A DNA stretch of 64,000 nucleotides. It comes from Elysia crispata (taxonomy: Eukaryota > Mollusca > Gastropoda > Plakobranchidae). Position 1 is the first letter of the stretch, and each line of letters begins with the position of its first letter. The position numbers and the translations under genes were made by a program. Positions 59,801 through 64,000 of the stretch are shown here, piece by piece. The notes beneath the pieces were generated by a model. The model searched no databases. It had not been told where the DNA came from and saw nothing but the letters and a program-made list of their open reading frames with translations. The DNA lies in contig JAWDGP010000260.1 in the NCBI GenBank assembly GCA_033675545.1, positions 209,001 through 273,000 on the forward strand. Reading direction: 5' to 3'.

Positions 59801-62800
59801 TATTATTCTCCCAAGAGATGCTATGGTTTTAGATGTTAAAGGTAGACAAGCTTTAAGGTCCTGAAAGCAAGTTTATAGGGGCAAGTTTCATTAATTAAAA
59901 TGTTGTTTTTTTTTGTGCTATAAACTTGATATTAATGTTTCATAGTAGTCTATAATGTATATCTTCAGCCCTTGAAACATTAATGTCAATCAGATAAAAC
60001 CAGATAAAAGAAATATATATATATATACTGGTCCAGAAAAAGTGAGGAATTGACACATTTACATTTTTGATCGAAGGTAAAAAACTGAGTCTTGCATGTC
60101 TACATGACATGTAACACTCTTTAAACCATTTCGCAAAAGATTTGTGTTAAAAAATTGCTCTAAATATTTTACTTTAATTTTTTTCTGAGGTCTGTCATAA
60201 TAGAAACTTCCAAAATCAGCCGGATTTTATAGATCTATTTTAGAGTTGTTTGGGGATGTCAGCATAGTCTTATAAAACTATGAGTAATGTATTGTTAAAT
60301 ACATCTAAAGTGGAAATTCCAATATCTATACTTTTAAGAACTAAAATGCATGCATAATATCAGGTCTTAAGCAATTTGCATGCAGTAGACACTTGAAAGT
60401 TTTGAGTTTTTTCTTGCTGGTATATGCACCCATCTTTCGATAGTCATGAATTATACTTAATTTTCTGAAGTCTAGACAACACATAATATATATGTTTAGG
60501 GTATCTTTTTGATTCAGTAAGCATTCTGTTATTGTCATTAAACAGATTAAGGCCATGCTAATTATACTACATCATCACCTGATTCTTTACAAAATAAAAA
60601 ATTCAGCAATTGATATTGTTTTCAACTGATTTGCGATAAAGGTCAGATATTTATGCTCTAAAAAGAAGTCAACTGTCACTTTGGGACTTTGTTTCTAAAT
60701 AAATTTTTATGTACACAAACGTAATATAAATGACAGAAAAGCATTACGCAAGAAATATTTTAAACAGAAAAGTTTTTTGTAACTTTTAAAAATAAGAATA
60801 AAAAATAGAGCATGGTCATCATTGATATTGTTCGTGAGTGACATGAAGCTATTGTTAATACTGAACTCAACTTCGAAAGATGTAAAGTTGAAAAATAAAA
60901 ACTAAGTTATTTGCTGCAGGAAAACAATCAGACACAGAGGATGGAGCTAATCCACCACTTAGGTCTTAAAATGTTGATCGAGATCTAGGTTACACCCCTT
61001 GTACTTAATAGTTCTACAGCTATCAGCTAGGGAGGACGTTGATGCAAATCTGTCTAGACAGAAGAAAAAAAGGGCTGGAAACTTGTCCAAAATGTTCTAT
61101 TTTGATGGATTGCACAAGATAGAATGAGTTCCAATGGTTAAGTAAATTCTCTTAACTTTTTTTTAGCTTTTGTTATTAAAAGTCTCATGAAATCATTAGC
61201 AAATAATTATTTGTGTTTCTCCAGCTTTCAAGTCCAGATGAGTGTCATTGAAAAAAAAAAACTAACAAAAATAATGTCAAAATACAAAAAGTATTTTCAT
61301 TACCATAAAATGGAGTAGAAGAAAACAAAAAAAACCTCATAAAATATAAAGTTTGCTGTAACTCCGTCCTTTTGCCTGGCCACTTCAAGTTTTTTTTTTT
61401 CTAAGGGATGTTTTTCAATGAATGTCTCTTTAGTCTCATAAGAGGTATATTTGGGCAAAAAAATAATATTGCTTTTTTTTCCCCTTATATTTCATGTTAA
61501 CTTCAAGTTTTGAGCAAATTTATTTCTTTTAACTCATCTTTGCTGCATTTCAGCCCTCAGATTTGTATGATGAAGATGCCACAGAATCGGATGACAGCTC
61601 AAAAGGAGAGGAGCAGGCAGATTTACCTGGCAATAATGGAGAGAGTGAGACTGTGAAGAAAACTACTGGAAATGTTGATTCAACAAATGAAAAACAAATG
61701 AAAAACTCTGTTGCTTTGAAGGAGCTAGTTGTTCGAGGAATGGTAAAGAAAAAGGCATGGCAGACTGTGCAGGCTAGTCGTATAGCAGGGACAACAGATG
61801 AACGCTGCAGGGAAGCCCTGTCCCATATAAGAAAGGTATTAAAAATGCTTTTTGGTTTGTTTGTTTTTTTACACACTGTATTTATGTATAGCAAATTTTT
61901 CTTTCTTCAGAGAGATAATTCTATTTGGTCAGACCAATAATAGAGTTTTTATCTGCATGTGTTTAACTGCAGCAGTATTGATCAACATGCATAAGACTAA
62001 AGCATAAAGCAACTGCCAGGAGTGAGGGTATTAAAAAATTCTGTGTTCATTTAGATTGATAACTCTGCTGCATTGTATTGTAATGAGATTACCGTTCGCA
62101 TTGTCTTAGAGCCTTTTCAGTGTGATTTAAACTCTGCTCCCAGTGCAGGTGATTTCTTTGGCTATCAGGGTTCAACGTAATCTAAAGTGATTTTTAATAT
62201 ACTTTAGCTAGCCTGTTAAATTTATACCTCAAAGATAGGGCAGTTTTTGTCATGTAAGGAGCGTGAATCTTAATTTGGTGTGAGTGTTTTCAAGATGAGG
62301 AATTGTGTTTAATTGTCTTGGGCATGTGGCAATTTTTTTATTCCTACCTTAGTCTAACGGCCTTTGATAAATTTGCCTTAATTCTTTATCAACAGGGATT
62401 GAACTGTATAGACAAAGACTTGATTAGGGAAAAAAGTGAAAATGATCTTCTAAAGCAACAGCCCCACAGTCCAGCTCGAGTGATTCCCTTACCTTATGCT
62501 CCCTTAAATATAAACACCAAAGATGAGCACAAAGAGAACAAAAAGGCAGCTCCGTTTGCATCAGGAGAGCAAGACCCCCAAGGGTGTAGCTCAAGGAAGG
62601 CTATTCCATTGCCTTTCAACTTGAAACCAAACCACAGTGCCTCAAGAGACACGAGCTCAGCCAGTTCTCAGGTTGGGACTGCCAATGGCATTAAAGTAAC
62701 CCCCACAGAAAAAGCAAAATCCTCTGCTTCAAGCTCATCTTTGCCTGAGGAATGGATAAGATCATCAACTGTCAAAGAAGAATCAAGTCAAGAAAAAAGC

Positions 62801-64000
62801 TGGCATTTCCGCGCCAAGTTTAGGCTCTTGAGGAAGGCATCTATCACTTACTTTGTCCTTGCAAAGGAGTTCTTTGAAATTAAGAAATATGGACACACGC
62901 TGCGACATTTACGATATGCAATGCACTGCTTTGGTAATATGAATATTAACTTCATTCATACTATAAACCATCTAAATTTAAGATTAGCTGCTTGATATAT
63001 AAAATTTTTAGTTAAATTTATAAAATTTCAATTCCAAAGGCATACAATAAAAAAAAAAAAGAAAACAACTTTATTTTATCATACATTTTGAGCCTATGAG
63101 TTTCAATCCAAGAAATGTTTCTATGACAATGTAGTTAAAAGTGTTTTTCATCTTTTTCTAATTCAATGAAACGGTTGATATTTGCACCTCATTATTCACA
63201 CTTTTCTAAGTATGCATTTGTGTATCCAAATCCTAATAGAGTTGTGGTTTTGGTGCTAGAAAGGTGAAAGCTTCTTCATTGGTAAATAAAGGACAAGAAA
63301 AGTTGCAAAATATCTACTGAGCAATTCTATAAGAGGTTTTGAAATCAAATAGGGGAAACCTAGAATGGATTTGCTTTATACGATGTAGTTCCATAGCAAT
63401 TGATGATTTTACAGTGATATTAAATTTCTTCATATCATGTAAGGGATAATTACAACTGTTGCACAAATAATCTGAATTTAATATATTAACCCTCTTTTGA
63501 TAGCAGCATGGTTTCATATCTGAGAGGGTTTTGATCTATTTGATGTGAGATCAGCCATCTAAAAAAAGTTTTACTTTTAGCCTCTATTGCTTTCTTGCCC
63601 ACACTTTTTGACACCACTCCTCATTTTATTGTATTCAAATTTTATTTGTCACTAGGCATGATGATGACCAAAACTCCATGGAATTTTTTTTCAATGGTGT
63701 ATCTTTAAGAAAAAATATGGGGAAAAAAGTGTTATGCGATTGTCTATTGTCTTGACCTGTGGAGTTATTAAATTGCATATTTTTTTTTTACTGTACCAGA
63801 GGCAACAGAACTATTGGACAAAGATTTGTTCAATGAAAGTCAAAACAATGAGCTGTTTGTGATGCTGCTCTACCTGGCTGCGCAGGCTCGCAGTTGTTTG
63901 TATCCTAACTTTTCTGCTGCACGCCATGACTTTGAGGAACTGGGAGAGGAAGAGGCAGCCATCCTTCACTCTGCTCAGGCTGTACTGGCAACTCCAAGTA
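44705..64000 (+). CDS. EDRF1: EDRF1 orthologue (erythroid differentiation-related factor 1), 5' two thirds, 13 coding exons
   Basis: Exons: 44705-44898, 46859-46922, 47265-47393, 47768-47830, 49671-49750, 50236-50329, 50695-50934, 56305-56452, 57066-57277, 59283-59378, 61554-61835, 62396-62933, 63800-beyond 64000. All introns are GT-AG and phases agree, giving about 780 residues so far; animal EDRF1 proteins are about 1200. Recognised conserved blocks: STAVVKYSS, KALLKMPFSS then HRLGKTLLLED, DLPIFGGG, LTGLDYWLDNLMSNVPEV, NGFVQKYEVMKTEDIPNLEN, GHTYWLYK, VKLYDLTDLC, NPFTVPVGLL. In mammals EDRF1 is a nuclear regulator linked to GATA1 and globin expression; its invertebrate role is unknown. The family has an N-terminal conserved region and C-terminal TPR-like helices. 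The start is provisional, since ATG directly follows an acceptor-like AG. Confidence 0.93.
44947..45260. mobile_element. Intronic MITE/foldback, about 55-bp inverted arms
   Basis: Left arm 44947-45002 contains AGTTTCATTCCATGAGTGGA and CTAGTTCACTAA; the right arm 45203-45260 is its reverse complement with few mismatches. It lies in the first recognised EDRF1 intron. No coding capacity. Confidence 0.75.
45330..45550 (+). repeat. Diverged dispersed repeat, copy 1
   Basis: Shares GAGTTGTTTAC, then TCATTTCCAA- and GGATTATTCT-type blocks in the same order as 52790-52970. Confidence 0.45.
46859..46922 (+). CDS. EDRF1: EDRF1 exon
   Basis: Residues 65-86. NMAHSYQDLVGQVDVISSSK corresponds to the MAYDF...VDVVSDS region of vertebrate EDRF1. 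Acceptor TTTTTTAG, donor AAG/GTACAT. Confidence 0.88.
47265..47393 (+). CDS. EDRF1: EDRF1 exon
   Basis: Residues 87-129. SIKALLKMPFSSSPHISI and VHRLGKTLLLEDFDV are among the best conserved N-terminal blocks. Donor GCT/GTAAGT. Confidence 0.93.
47768..47830 (+). CDS. EDRF1: EDRF1 exon
   Basis: Residues 130-150. EEWSWLRNYFYEVI aligns with the vertebrate DWTWLKEFYQRLI block. 63 bases, phase 0 at both ends. Confidence 0.9.
48122..48403. mobile_element. Intronic MITE, 282 bp with about 91-bp inverted arms
   Basis: 48122-48212 and the reverse complement of 48312-48403 share CCAGCATTTTTCACACCCAT, TTCTGATTGATTGAG and CTGTCATCAGTAC in order, about 85-90% by eye. It lies in the EDRF1 intron 47831-49670. 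The outermost boundaries and target duplication are uncertain. Confidence 0.78.
49671..49750 (+). CDS. EDRF1: EDRF1 exon (less certain)
   Basis: Residues 151-176. SILNNIYMNLIRH parallels the vertebrate HWYQKAILSKFLYYS helix. Acceptor CACCCCACAG and donor ATAG/GTATGAG are good, and the end phase matches the next exon. The open frame extends into both flanks, so the frame alone does not prove the borders. Confidence 0.75.
50236..50329 (+). CDS. EDRF1: EDRF1 exon
   Basis: Residues 177-208. FAASENGEACTVVAAQDDSD corresponds to the poorly conserved segment after SINGDG in vertebrates. Acceptor ATACCAG, donor CAA/GTAAGA. An extra exon between here and 50695 cannot be excluded, since vertebrate proteins are longer in this linker. 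Confidence 0.75.
50695..50934 (+). CDS. EDRF1: EDRF1 exon (most conserved block)
   Basis: Residues 209-288, exactly 80 codons. It includes LWKFQDISMLIDSDLPIFGG, ISLRLRD and LTGLDYWLDNLMSNVPEVAM, nearly colinear with vertebrate EDRF1. Acceptor TTTGAAAG, donor CAG/GTAAAA. Confidence 0.95.
52790..52970 (+). repeat. Diverged dispersed repeat, copy 2
   Basis: Partner of 45330-45550; both contain GAGTTGTTTAC followed by ATTTCCAA and GGATTATTCT. 52550-52640 and 53340-53400 also resemble each other (AGAAAAG, GAGCAG-GCTCA). Confidence 0.45.
53640..54120. other. GC-rich island within an AT-rich intron
   Basis: Visibly richer in GC than its surroundings, with small palindromes such as CCGTGGCTCAGTGTGCCACGG and GGGTAGGGTACC. 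No frame with a recognisable domain. Probably an inserted repeat of other origin. Confidence 0.4.
54653..54919 (+). CDS. Orphan 88-codon frame in an intron, unknown
   Basis: Starts at an ATG (MALQQMDRIKEALVKEIDSE), is Lys/Glu-rich at first and ends FRKEKVDTN. It has no recognised domain. It follows a pyrimidine-rich stretch ending TTTTAG, and SDSESEGG-like coding character recurs near 55150 in another frame. It could be a retroposed or transposon fragment or an alternative exon. It is not needed for EDRF1, whose flanking exons join in phase without it. Confidence 0.25.
   Translation: MALQQMDRIKEALVKEIDSEVRNKFNFKCLFEEVVVKDWSSCLPQSLVGFGASIILKDKTRLRTPLVINLQELLIVTCPFRKEKVDTN
56305..56452 (+). 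CDS. EDRF1: EDRF1 exon
   Basis: Residues 289-337. KYEVMKTEDIPNLENSSF, DIAQNIMSFIK and EGHTYWLYK are highly conserved. It follows a 5.4-kb intron. Donor AAAA/GTATGT. Confidence 0.95.
57066..57277 (+). CDS. EDRF1: EDRF1 exon
   Basis: Residues 338-408. MVKLYDLTDLC, NPFTVPVGLLCHRVARN and ENCLRLLDDSKH match the vertebrate protein. Acceptor AATTTCAG, donor CAG/GTTGGT. Confidence 0.95.
57379..58063. mobile_element. Intronic pogo/mariner-type MITE, 685 bp
   Basis: The left end CAGTGCTCTCCACTTAATTC and the right end, reverse-complemented CAGTGCACACCTGATAAATC, are flanked by TA at 57377-57378 and 58064-58065. The motif TTAATTCGACGAAA recurs near both ends (57392, 57486 and 58007). No transposase. It lies in the EDRF1 intron 57278-59282. 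A TG-rich block at 57660-57710 is inside it. Confidence 0.65.
59283..59378 (+). CDS. EDRF1: EDRF1 exon
   Basis: Residues 409-440. ECADAHFHLSDMW parallels the ASANYMLSELFQ helix. 32 codons, phase 0 at both ends. Acceptor TGTTCTTTAG, donor CCT/GTGAGT. Confidence 0.88.
59379..61553 (+). other. EDRF1 intron, 2.2 kb
   Basis: AT-rich. The frames at 59462-59710 and 59590-59832 have no recognised domain and no splice support. Confidence 0.6.
61554..61835 (+). CDS. EDRF1: EDRF1 exon (acidic linker)
   Basis: Residues 441-534. An acidic, Ser-rich, probably disordered stretch (YDEDATESDDSSKGEEQADL) is followed by TTDERCREALSHIRK, which matches the vertebrate HDTEERCRLVLSYVLE segment. Confidence 0.92.
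62396..62933 (+). CDS. EDRF1: EDRF1 exon (large, linker and start of helical repeats)
   Basis: Residues 535-713. It starts GLNCIDKDL (vertebrate GLKSVDSSI), then a Ser/Pro/Lys-rich linker, and ends FRAKFRLLRKASITYFVLAK and KKYGHTLRHLRYAMHCF, which corresponds to the first TPR-like helix pair. Acceptor ATCAACAG, donor TTTG/GTAATA. Confidence 0.93.
63800..64000 (+). CDS. EDRF1: EDRF1 exon, cut by the window end
   Basis: Residues 714-780. NNELFVMLLYLAAQARSCLY and EELGEEEAAILHSAQ correspond to the region after CCLC...LSQYL in vertebrates, with an acidic loop. No donor before the window end. Confidence 0.88.

Overview
The window is eukaryotic nuclear DNA. It is AT-rich and microsatellite-dense, with one multi-exon gene at the right edge and a thick layer of transposable elements elsewhere. 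The gene recognised is the orthologue of animal EDRF1. Its divergence from vertebrate EDRF1, the small exons in kilobase-scale introns, the invertebrate-type Ty3/gypsy and tyrosine-recombinase retroelements, and the abundance of GA, CTA/CTG and AGATCT simple repeats suggest an invertebrate. A marine lophotrochozoan such as a gastropod mollusc is my guess; the organism is inferred, not proven.

Layout. 885-9774 is a nearly complete Ty3/gypsy LTR retrotransposon with 1.5 kb LTRs, primer-binding site, gag with a CCHC knuckle, protease, RT-RNase H, integrase and polypurine tract. It sits in a CTG/CTA microsatellite with a 4-bp duplication CTTC. gag and protease are linked by a correctly phased GTTAAAC slippery heptamer. 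pol carries a frame change in a T run, one in-frame TAA and frame slips in its C-terminal tail, so this copy looks young but disabled. 9844-12461 is bounded by 66-bp inverted repeats next to TA. 12.5-19.9 kb is mostly microsatellites and relics, including two LINE-like 3' fragments.

19.9-29.7 kb is a nested repeat district. It holds two 1.5-kb direct copies (about 98-99% identical by eye), each starting with the same 300-bp inverted-repeat MITE; a 2.1-kb element with perfect 39-bp TIRs; a decayed DIRS/Ngaro-type retroelement on the minus strand (gag-like, RT with YIDD, RNase H, tyrosine recombinase with HSSR); and a tandem array of about 65-bp units, each with a short hairpin core. 31.2-34.6 kb holds duplicated microsatellite-associated repeats and an uninterrupted TTC tract of about 1.29 kb (some 430 triplets). 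36.95-38.8 kb has palindromic 25-bp iterons in opposite orientation at its two ends. 40340-41507 is a pogo/Tigger-type element with TA duplications and a CENP-B/Psq-type DNA-binding reading frame.

44705-64000 (+) is the 5' two thirds of EDRF1. Thirteen coding exons have consistent phases and GT-AG junctions; the 3' end lies beyond the window. Its introns carry at least three inverted-repeat MITEs. No tRNA, rRNA or CRISPR array was found. Identities and divergences quoted are hand estimates.
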